Assembly (NCBI GenBank): GCA_022842255.1
Contig: JALHPW010000134.1
Coordinates: 1-9,747 of the forward strand
Direction of reading: 5' to 3'
Source of the DNA: Saprospiraceae bacterium
GTDB taxonomy: Bacteria > Bacteroidota > Bacteroidia > Chitinophagales > Saprospiraceae
DNA length: 9,747 bases
Shown here: positions 1-5,719 of the stretch, piece by piece
Layout: each line of letters opens with the position of its first letter
Position numbering within the stretch: position 1 is the first letter of the stretch
Notes under the pieces: generated by a model
The model's database searches: none
What the model was told of the DNA's origin: nothing
The model's input: the letters and a program-made list of their open reading frames with translations, nothing else
Position numbers and translations under genes: made by a program

Positions 1-1625
1 TATTTGCCCAGGACCTCTCCCAACTGAAAAACGAAAAACCTTTCCGCTGGACGGGTGTGCTCAACGTGGGCACCGATATGTACACCAACTCCGGTGATGT
101 GCCGATTCGCAGCGACCGTTTTGCCTGGCGGCTTTCGGGCAATCCCACGGCCTATGTTTATGGTTTTGAGTTGCCATTTTCCTTTACGCTGGGCCAGCAA
201 ATCCGCGATGTCCGCTACCCTACTTTCAATCAATTTGGCGTGTCGCCCACCTGGAAATGGGTAAAACTCCATGCCGGATGGCGGAACATGGAATTTTCAC
301 CCTATACCTTGGCCGGGCATACCTTCCTCGGCGGCGGCGTAGAGCTCACCCCCGGCAAATTCCGCTTTGCTGCCTTGTATGGGCAATTCCACCGCGCCGC
401 CGCTACCAATGCCGGACATGAATATTTTTTGCCCACCTACAAACGCATGGGCTATGGCTTGAAAGTGGGCGTTGGCACCGCCAGCAATTACTTCGATATC
501 ATGGCTTTTAAGGCCAAAGACAATCCAAACACCCTGCAAATCCCGGATTCGCTCGGCATCACGCCGGGTGAAAACCTGGTGTTGGGCGTGTCCGGCCGTG
601 CTACCCTCTGGCGGAAAATCAGTTTCAGTCTGGATGGCGCCGCTTCTGCTTATACCCGCGACATCCGTTCGGACAAAATCGACCTCGATTCACTGGACAT
701 GGGTGAATACTATGGCGCGGAGGAAGCCATTACGCCCCGATTTTCGACCCGCGTTAATTTTGCTGGAAAAGCCACGGCGGGCTACAACAGTCAAAACTTT
801 GGAATCAACTTTGCCTACGAACACATTGACCCTGAGTATGCTACGATGGGGGCCTATTTCTTCAACAACGACGTGGAGAACTACACCGTCAGTCCCATGT
901 TCGCGTTTGCGAAGGGCAAAGCCCGCTTGTTTGGTTCATACGGGGTGCAACGCAACAACCTGCTGGGCAACCGTTCGGAAACCTCCTGGCGCAACATCGG
1001 TTCGGCCAATTTGAGCCTGAACCCGAGCGCGAAATTTGGCCTCGACCTCAATTATTCCAACTACCGGATGAACCAGACCTCCACGGCATTTGAGCTAAGT
1101 GATTCGCTCAAACTTTCGCAAGCCACCACGCAATACAGCGTGACGCCCCGGGTTTCCATGTTTGGAAAAAATGCCGTACATACCTTGATATTCAACGGGA
1201 TGTATCAGTTTTTGGACGACCAAAATCCGCTTACCGAAAAATTCGGGGATGTGCGCGCAAGGGTGGGCATGGTGACTTGGGCGGCCTCTTTTATCGAGAG
1301 CAAACTTTCCATCAACTCGGGTTTGAACTACAATTCCGTGCAATTGGGCGAAACCAATACGGCCAATTACGGGCTCAGTTTGGGCGTCGGAAAACCATTT
1401 GCCAAAGACCGACTTACCTTAAACGCCAACACCAATTTCAACCTGGCCAGCCTCAACGGCGAAGCCGATGGCAACATACTCAACGCAGGCTTAACAGGTA
1501 GTTTCCTGGTTCAAAAGAAACACACGCTTACGTTTGGCATGCACTGGATTCGCAGTACCTCCAGTTTTCGGGGGAAGTACTCGGAATGGCGTGGGAATTT
1601 GGGGTATACTTGGGTATTGAGGTGA
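1..1625 (+). CDS. Outer-membrane beta-barrel protein, 5' end outside the window
   Basis: The reading frame is open from the left edge (first full codon at base 3) to a TGA at 1623-1625, giving about 540 visible residues. The first residues read FAQDLSQLKNEKPF; FAQ followed by a polar stretch looks like the end of a Bacteroidota signal peptide, so probably only the signal peptide is missing. The GTG at 57 is not a likely start because the upstream codons are in frame and protein-like. The rest alternates polar and hydrophobic/aromatic residues in short strands separated by Gly/Asn/Asp turns (for example GKARLFGSYGVQ and GLDLNYSNYRM), as in outer-membrane barrels. No TonB box, plug domain or OmpA-like domain is visible. 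The C-terminus (GNLGYTWVLR) is strand-like but does not end in the usual aromatic residue. I infer a porin- or transporter-like barrel of unknown substrate. It is followed by a different gene with its own promoter, so it is not clearly in an operon with what follows. Confidence 0.8.
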   Translation, partial: FAQDLSQLKNEKPFRWTGVLNVGTDMYTNSGDVPIRSDRFAWRLSGNPTAYVYGFELPFSFTLGQQIRDVRYPTFNQFGVSPTWKWVKLHAGWRNMEFSPYTLAGHTFLGGGVELTPGKFRFAALYGQFHRAAATNAGHEYFLPTYKRMGYGLKVGVGTASNYFDIMAFKAKDNPNTLQIPDSLGITPGENLVLGVSGRATLWRKISFSLDGAASAYTRDIRSDKIDLDSLDMGEYYGAEEAITPRFSTRVNFAGKATAGYNSQNFGINFAYEHIDPEYATMGAYFFNNDVENYTVSPMFAFAKGKARLFGSYGVQRNNLLGNRSETSWRNIGSANLSLNPSAKFGLDLNYSNYRMNQTSTAFELSDSLKLSQATTQYSVTPRVSMFGKNAVHTLIFNGMYQFLDDQNPLTEKFGDVRARVGMVTWAASFIESKLSINSGLNYNSVQLGETNTANYGLSLGVGKPFAKDRLTLNANTNFNLASLNGEADGNILNAGLTGSFLVQKKHTLTFGMHWIRSTSSFRGKYSEWRGNLGYTWVLR

Positions 1626-1626
1626 A

Positions 1627-1642
1627 TCCAGTGAAAACTGGA
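1627..1642 (+). other. Small hairpin just after the barrel gene
   Basis: TCCAGT and ACTGGA form a perfect 6-bp stem closed by a GAAA tetraloop, two bases after the stop codon. It is followed by AT-rich DNA but not directly by a T-run, so it could be an mRNA 3'-end stabiliser or a weak terminator. The function is a guess. Confidence 0.35.
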
Positions 1643-1663
1643 ATATAATAACCGTATTTTTAC

Positions 1664-1696
1664 TGTGCTTAACTTTAAGCAAACTGATTAAATTTG
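1664..1696 (+). promoter_or_regulatory. Probable Bacteroidota promoter of the lipoprotein gene
   Basis: TAAATTTG at 1689-1696 matches the Bacteroidota -7 consensus TAnnTTTG exactly. A TGTG at 1664-1667, 21 bases upstream, is a poor -33 element (consensus TTTG). Transcription would start near 1703, leaving about 40 bases before the ATG at 1745. A TTG start at 1694 would lie inside the -7 element, which supports the later ATG. Confidence 0.55.
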
Positions 1697-1744
1697 CTTG
1701 CTAATCTACCTGTCACACCTTGTCCATATAGGCCTTATGTTATC

Positions 1745-2371
1745 ATGAAACTTTGCATTTTCATATCATTACTGATAAGCTATTTACTATGGTCAACAGC
1801 CTGTCAGCACCCTGATTTAGTTACTCCCTTCGAACCAAACCCGATTGATACCACTCAACTAACATGTGAAGATACCATAGAGGTAAATTTCCCTGGAGCA
1901 ATGGAACATGGTTATCTTGAATCTGTCAAAACCTGTCGCATTTGGAAAGCATCTGGCCAGGCAAACAATCTAAACATAGCCCCAAATCATTTATTTGTTT
2001 CAGGTGCTACTTACTATCCATATATTGAGTTGGATGGTGATACAATCTACCTTTCTGCTGAAGCCATTGTTTTTACAATTCCTAGAAAAACAGGACGATT
2101 TCCTATAATAAACTTGTCCGGCTTCCATAAGGATACCGCAAAATGTAGTTATTCACTCTTAGACAATGATGTGTTTTTAGCTAATTGGCAGACTGATGGA
2201 ACTTTCCCAGAAAACGAAGTTGAAGTGACTGAATTGGACCTAATCAATAAGCGTGTAAAAGGGAATTTCAGCGTTCACCTCATTATTGATGCAACTAGTG
2301 CAAATTTTGAGGCGTATCAACCTAGGTTCCACTTTTTTGACGGAGCATTTGATGTTGAAATCTTAGATTGA
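1745..2371 (+). CDS. Small predicted lipoprotein of unknown function
   Basis: The gene encodes 208 residues from the ATG at 1745. I prefer this to an in-frame TTG at 1694 because it gives a clean signal peptide: MKLC, then a hydrophobic core, then STAC with the lipidated cysteine at residue 20. The lipobox is loose (S rather than L at -3), which Bacteroidota tolerate. The mature part has three more cysteines and several beta-strand-like stretches (for example YYPYIELDGDTIYL, residues 81-94). I recognise no family. Membrane-attached periplasmic or surface location is inferred from the lipobox only. The DNA is clearly AT-richer than its neighbours (hand counts of 28, 23 and 21 G+C in three 60-base lines, against 33-37 in lines of flanking genes), and codon choice differs too. 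It stands alone between its own promoter and a strong terminator, so it may be a later acquisition. Confidence 0.75.
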   Translation: MKLCIFISLLISYLLWSTACQHPDLVTPFEPNPIDTTQLTCEDTIEVNFPGAMEHGYLESVKTCRIWKASGQANNLNIAPNHLFVSGATYYPYIELDGDTIYLSAEAIVFTIPRKTGRFPIINLSGFHKDTAKCSYSLLDNDVFLANWQTDGTFPENEVEVTELDLINKRVKGNFSVHLIIDATSANFEAYQPRFHFFDGAFDVEILD

Positions 2372-2406
2372 CATTAATTCCTTCCCACAAGCACAAAAAA
2401 AACATC

Positions 2407-2441
2407 AAGCTTGGCACGCATTTAGCGTGTCAAGCTTTTTT
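2407..2441 (+). terminator. Strong intrinsic terminator after the lipoprotein gene
   Basis: A 13-bp stem (2407-2419 with 2425-2437, one G-U pair) with a 5-base loop ATTTA is followed by a T-run at 2436-2441. An A-run at 2395-2402 just before the stem would let it work on the opposite strand as well. It insulates the lipoprotein gene from the operon downstream. Its T-run overlaps the first TTTAAT half-site of the next promoter. Confidence 0.9.
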
Positions 2442-2466
2442 AATTTTCTTTTAATAGCGGTTTAAT
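2439..2466 (+). promoter_or_regulatory. Three TTTAAT direct repeats at 11-bp steps (putative response-regulator box, copy 1)
   Basis: TTTAAT occurs at 2439-2444, 2450-2455 and 2461-2466, so the step is exactly 11 bp twice. The third copy abuts the predicted -33 element. OmpR/PhoB-family regulators are known to bind head-to-tail direct repeats with an 11-bp step, usually next to or overlapping -35. The same arrangement recurs at 5576-5603. Binding by the regulator encoded at 3490-4194 is inferred. Confidence 0.7.
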
Positions 2467-2496
2467 TTGAACCGCAGGGTTGCAGCGGCAACTTTG
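2466..2496 (+). promoter_or_regulatory. Predicted promoter of the coiled-coil/regulator/kinase operon
   Basis: TTTG at 2466-2469 (-33) and CAACTTTG at 2489-2496 (-7, one mismatch to TAnnTTTG) are 19 bases apart, the usual Bacteroidota spacing. Transcription would begin around 2503, about 34 bases before the ATG at 2537. The TTTAAT repeats lie directly upstream and overlap -33 by one base, the geometry of an activator-dependent promoter. Confidence 0.6.
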
Positions 2497-2536
2497 CAGT
2501 CAAGTAAAACTGCGTTTCAAAATTGTCATTAAAAAT

Positions 2537-3472
2537 ATGGAAGACAATCAAAAAAGCAATTCAAATTCCCGAATCACCACCATTATCCTAGCACTGCTGC
2601 TCGCCATCACCACGGGCGCCAGCATTTTCTTTTGGAAAAAATCCAGCGATGCGGGGCTGGAAAACAACCGCCTGTCTGACAACATCGAATCGCTCGAACA
2701 ACAAAAAGTAACCCTTGAGCGCGAGTTGGACAGCCTCAGCGTTTCCTTCGGAAACCTTCAAACCGAAAACGAGGATTTGAGCGGAAAAGTCACCAGCAGT
2801 GCCAACCTGATCGCTCAAAAAGACGCGGCCATCAAAAAGATAAAAGCCCAAAACAACCGCGAACTATCTGAATTGCGCATCCAGGTAGAAGAGCTAAAGC
2901 ACCTCAAAATCGAATACGAGACCTTGATTACGGCCTTGCAGGTAGAAAACGAGCAATTGAAAGCCGAAAACCAACGCCTCACTGCCGAAAACCAGGAGTT
3001 GCAAAGTGAAAATACCGATTTGACAGGGCAGGTGGGCGACTTGGCGAAAAAACTGGAAGAGCAAATTCGCAAAACCCAAAGCGCCAAATTCAAAGCCACT
3101 TCCTTCCGGGTAGAAATCGGCCGCAAAAACGACAAACAAACCATCCGGGCCAAAAAAGCCCGCGAGATTACGGTGAGTTTTGACCTAGCGGACGTGCCTT
3201 CGGCCTATCACGGCGACCAGCACCTGTACCTGGCCATCACGGACGAAAATGGCAAACCCATTGCCGCTACCAAACCTATCAAAACCACCGTGGAAGCCCC
3301 TTCCGGCAGCATTGCCATTGAAGCACAACAGGTGAAGGCCGTATCTTTGGGCGAAACCCAACGGCTTTCGTTCACCTACAAACTGGACGAACGGTTGAAG
3401 CGCGGCAACTATGTGGCAGCCATTTACTGTAACGTAGGTTTGTTGGGCGCCTCGAGTTTCCGGTTGAATTGA
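2537..3472 (+). CDS. Membrane-anchored coiled-coil protein with leucine zipper and C-terminal beta domain
   Basis: The protein has 311 residues from the ATG at 2537; an upstream in-frame TTG at 2480 overlaps the promoter and is rejected. A polar N-terminus of 12 residues precedes one membrane helix (about 13-33). A long coiled coil follows (about 40-180), rich in E, Q, N, K and L. Within it leucines sit at 134, 141, 148, 155 and 162, exact heptads, each followed by an EN pair. Residues 185-311 look like a beta-rich globular domain (for example REITVSFDLADV and HLYLAITDENGKPI) that I cannot assign to a family. It is the first gene of the operon, 17 bases ahead of the response regulator, with no Shine-Dalgarno site between. 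I infer an envelope-side dimeric or trimeric protein with the beta domain outside the cytoplasm, perhaps a partner or extra sensor for the kinase. Topology is uncertain, since basic residues flank the helix on both sides. Confidence 0.85.
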   Translation: MEDNQKSNSNSRITTIILALLLAITTGASIFFWKKSSDAGLENNRLSDNIESLEQQKVTLERELDSLSVSFGNLQTENEDLSGKVTSSANLIAQKDAAIKKIKAQNNRELSELRIQVEELKHLKIEYETLITALQVENEQLKAENQRLTAENQELQSENTDLTGQVGDLAKKLEEQIRKTQSAKFKATSFRVEIGRKNDKQTIRAKKAREITVSFDLADVPSAYHGDQHLYLAITDENGKPIAATKPIKTTVEAPSGSIAIEAQQVKAVSLGETQRLSFTYKLDERLKRGNYVAAIYCNVGLLGASSFRLN

Positions 3473-3489
3473 ACAGCGTAAATTGTGCC

Positions 3490-4194
3490 ATGAAAAATAC
3501 CAAGGTGTTGCTGGTGGAAGATGAGCCCAAGGTGGCTGCCTCGGTAAAAACCTGGCTGGAAGAAAACGGATTTCAGGTAGAAATCGCGCCAGATGGAGCG
3601 GTCGGGCAATACCTGGTCCAGGCCAATTCCTACAACCTGGTATTGCTCGACCTCAACCTGCCCTTTGTGAATGGGTACGAGGTTTGTAAAACGATTCGAA
3701 GCCTACATCCCGGATTGCCCATCATCCTAGTAACGGCCATGGGCAATGTGGAACAAAAGCTGACGGGTTTCGATGCGGGCGCGGATGATTACCTGGTCAA
3801 ACCCTTCGATTTTCGAGAACTACTGGCCAGGATGCGTAACCTGCTCAAAAAAAAGCCTGTAGCATCGGATGGCACCAGAACCGATGAGATGCTTCGGGTG
3901 GCTGACCTGGAAATCGATACGGGTTTCAAAAGCGTTTCCCGCGCCGGCAAACCCATTGATTTGACTGCCAAGGAATACACCTTGCTTGAATATTTGGTGC
4001 GTCTCAACGGCCGGGTTGCGTCCCGCCATGAAATCGTGGAAGCCGTGTGGGATGTGAATTTTGACACGGGCACCAACGTCGTGGAGGTTTATATCAACTT
4101 CTTGCGCAAAAAAATTGACCGCAACCATGAGCCCAAGCTTATCCACACCAAACAGGGACTTGGTTATTTTCTCAATGTGCTGCCCCCCGCATGA
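3490..4194 (+). CDS. OmpR-family DNA-binding response regulator
   Basis: The protein has 234 residues, full length for the family, starting at the ATG at 3490 (MKNTKVLLVEDE); the in-frame TTG at 3469 lies inside the preceding gene. The receiver domain (about 3-120) shows the acidic pair E10/D11, the phosphorylated aspartate D54 in VLLDLNLP, T82, and K104 in the YLVKPF motif. The C-terminal winged helix (about 132-231) shows LTAKEYTLLEYL (158-169), the recognition-helix region TNVVEVYINFLRKKID (195-210) and the wing GLGYFL. All key residues are present. The winged helix most resembles the CusR/CopR/CzcR branch, but there are no metal-resistance genes here, so no metal role is claimed. It acts as a cytoplasmic transcription factor phosphorylated by the kinase that follows, and it is the obvious candidate to bind the TTTAAT repeats at 2439-2466 and 5576-5603. 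Confidence 0.97.
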   Translation: MKNTKVLLVEDEPKVAASVKTWLEENGFQVEIAPDGAVGQYLVQANSYNLVLLDLNLPFVNGYEVCKTIRSLHPGLPIILVTAMGNVEQKLTGFDAGADDYLVKPFDFRELLARMRNLLKKKPVASDGTRTDEMLRVADLEIDTGFKSVSRAGKPIDLTAKEYTLLEYLVRLNGRVASRHEIVEAVWDVNFDTGTNVVEVYINFLRKKIDRNHEPKLIHTKQGLGYFLNVLPPA

Positions 4195-5561
4195 ACATCC
4201 GGTCCAAACTTGCCCTTCGTTTTACAGCCATCGTGGCCACCATCTTGACGGTGTTCTGCATCGGCGTGTATTCCCTTTCCGAAAATTACCGCCGCGAAGA
4301 GTTCTTTTCTCGCTTGGAAAGCCGTGGCATCACCACCGCCCGGCTTTTTGTGACGGTAAAAGAAGTGGACAAAGAACTGTTGCGGATCATCGACAAAAAT
4401 TCCATCCACGCCCTGTCGCAGGAAAAAGTGCTGGTGTTCGATCATCGGGACAGTCTGGTGTACACCAGCCTGGATGATTTAGATGCGGGGTATTCCCCCA
4501 AATTACTGCACAAAATCCGGGCCCACAGCAAATTGGAATACGCCGAGGGCGAAATTGAGCACGTTGGACTTACCTACCAAGGCCAGCAAGGGGAGTTCGT
4601 AGTCATTGCATCCGCGTTTGACCGTTACGGAAGGAGCAAACTTCAAAACCTGCGAAGCGTACTGCTCACCGGATTTTTGATTGGGATTCTCCTCATCATT
4701 TTCTCCGGCTACATTTTTGCCGGCCAGGCCCTCCAGCCACTGGCTCGTATCAATGAAGAGATTTCGGGCATTGGGGAAGGAAAACTTGACCGCAGGGTGA
4801 GTGAGGGAAACGGGCGGGACGAAATTGCGCAGTTGGGAAAAAACTTCAACAAGATGCTTCAGCGGCTTGAAAAAGCCTTCGAGGTACAACAACAATTTGT
4901 CAGCAGCGCCTCTCATGAACTGCGCAACCCACTTGCCTCCATTACCAGTCAACTGCAAATGATGCTGGAAAAACGGCGTACCCCGGAGGAATACGAACAT
5001 GCGCTACAATCGCTGTTGGAAGACACCCAAACCTTGGTTGCACTTGCCAACGGGCTGCTCTTATTGGCGCAGTCTTCCATTGACAAACAAAGGCTGATGT
5101 TTTCTTTGGTCCGGGTGGACGAGGTGTTATTCGCCGCACAAAATGAACTGCGCAAGGCACAGCCAGACTATCATTTCTTGTTTGAATACGACGCCCTTCC
5201 GGACGACGAATCCCTGCTGTCCGTCAAAGGCAACGAGCACCTGCTCAAAACGGCCTTTTTGAATTTTATGGACAATGGATGCAAGTTCTCGGCCGACCAC
5301 ACCGTTCGCATCCGGATGGGTGCCAACAACGGTACCCTCACCGTTTGTTTTTCAGACAATGGCGTTGGCATTCCCATAGAAGAGCAGGCACTCATTTTTA
5401 CGCCTTTTTTTCGGGGTGAGCATACCAATTCTACCGTCCCTGGGCATGGTATCGGTTTGGCCATGTGCCAGCGTATCATCCAACTCCACAATGGCACCAT
5501 CGCCCTGCGCTCCGAAAAAGGCAAGGGCAGTGAGTTCCTGGTTTCCATTCCGATGCGCTAG
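4191..5561 (+). CDS. HAMP-domain sensor histidine kinase
   Basis: The protein has 456 residues. Its ATG overlaps the regulator's stop (ATGA, 4 bp), so the two are translationally coupled partners. Order: first membrane helix (about 9-29), an extracytoplasmic sensor region of about 125 residues, second membrane helix (about 157-178), HAMP (about 178-232, with QPL after the helix), and HisKA with the phosphorylated H242 in SASHELRNPL. The ATPase domain follows, with the N box at N358 to N362 (LNFMDNGCKFS), the G1 box DNGVGI (389-394), the F box TPFFRGE (404-410) and the G2 box GHGIGLAM (418-425). All catalytic motifs are intact, so it should be an active kinase or phosphatase. The sensor region matches no ligand-binding family I can name, so the signal is unknown. 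No clear terminator follows, so some readthrough into the giant gene is possible. Confidence 0.97.
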   Translation: MNIRSKLALRFTAIVATILTVFCIGVYSLSENYRREEFFSRLESRGITTARLFVTVKEVDKELLRIIDKNSIHALSQEKVLVFDHRDSLVYTSLDDLDAGYSPKLLHKIRAHSKLEYAEGEIEHVGLTYQGQQGEFVVIASAFDRYGRSKLQNLRSVLLTGFLIGILLIIFSGYIFAGQALQPLARINEEISGIGEGKLDRRVSEGNGRDEIAQLGKNFNKMLQRLEKAFEVQQQFVSSASHELRNPLASITSQLQMMLEKRRTPEEYEHALQSLLEDTQTLVALANGLLLLAQSSIDKQRLMFSLVRVDEVLFAAQNELRKAQPDYHFLFEYDALPDDESLLSVKGNEHLLKTAFLNFMDNGCKFSADHTVRIRMGANNGTLTVCFSDNGVGIPIEEQALIFTPFFRGEHTNSTVPGHGIGLAMCQRIIQLHNGTIALRSEKGKGSEFLVSIPMR

Positions 5562-5575
5562 TGGAAAGGGCGCAT

Positions 5576-5603
5576 TTTAATTTTCTTTTAATGTACATTT
5601 AAT
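5576..5603 (+). promoter_or_regulatory. Three TTTAAT direct repeats at 11-bp steps (putative response-regulator box, copy 2)
   Basis: TTTAAT occurs at 5576-5581, 5587-5592 and 5598-5603, again exactly 11 bp apart. Bases 5575-5592 are identical to 2438-2455 (18 bases, TTTTAATTTTCTTTTAAT), while the sequence around them differs. It lies 14 bases after the kinase stop and upstream of the giant repeat-protein gene. Regulator binding is inferred from the architecture. Confidence 0.7.
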
Positions 5604-5624
5604 GGGCACTCTGCCACCTCAGGG

Positions 5625-5632
5625 GAGATTTG
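5625..5632 (+). promoter_or_regulatory. Probable -7 element of the giant repeat-protein gene
   Basis: GAGATTTG keeps AnnTTTG of the TAnnTTTG consensus. Its TTTG begins 31 bases after the start of the third TTTAAT; the equivalent distance at the operon promoter is 32. No TTTG is present at -33, where the sequence reads TGGGCA, which would fit a promoter that depends on an activator. Transcription would start near 5639, giving a leader of about 70 bases. Confidence 0.45.
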
Positions 5633-5652
5633 TTCCCCATCCCCTTCCTGCC

Positions 5653-5719
5653 GTTGAAACAGGTGCTCATCTCTTCTTTCAACAAATTTCTTCAACCATT
5701 TAATCTGTTATGTTTCAAC
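5653..5719 (+). other. Leader with alternative pairing around the start codon
   Basis: GTTGAAAC at 5653-5660 is the exact reverse complement of GTTTCAAC at 5712-5719, which spans the third base of the start codon through codon 4. Its first seven bases can instead pair with TTTCAAC at 5677-5683 in the leader. The two pairing partners belong to a 12-base direct repeat, TTTCAACAAATT, at 5677-5688 and 5713-5724. Two mutually exclusive hairpins are therefore possible, one covering the start. The stems are short, so this may be chance. Confidence 0.3.

Noticed and set aside
472..1014. Second + strand frame of 180 codons within the barrel gene
   Set aside because: It is a shadow in another frame; its translation is rich in Ser/Arg/Thr without hydrophobic patterning, while the barrel frame is clearly real.
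2480..2536. TTG start for the coiled-coil protein adding 19 residues
   Set aside because: It begins within the predicted promoter and would place a non-conserved basic leader before a good ATG start.
3469..3489. TTG start for the response regulator
   Set aside because: It overlaps the preceding stop codon, and the ATG at 3490 gives the standard receiver-domain N-terminus.
3490..5561. Possibility that this pair is PorX/PorY, the T9SS regulators
   Set aside because: The regulator has an OmpR-type winged-helix output, whereas PorX has a different (PglZ-type) output domain.
3490..5561. Metal-resistance (Cus/Czc) two-component system
   Set aside because: The winged helix resembles that branch, but no efflux or metal-binding genes are nearby and the sensor region shows no metal-ligand cluster.
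5699..5704. Another TTTAAT just before the giant gene's start
   Set aside because: It is a single copy, not in the 11-bp register of the triplet and downstream of the predicted transcription start; likely chance in AT-rich DNA.
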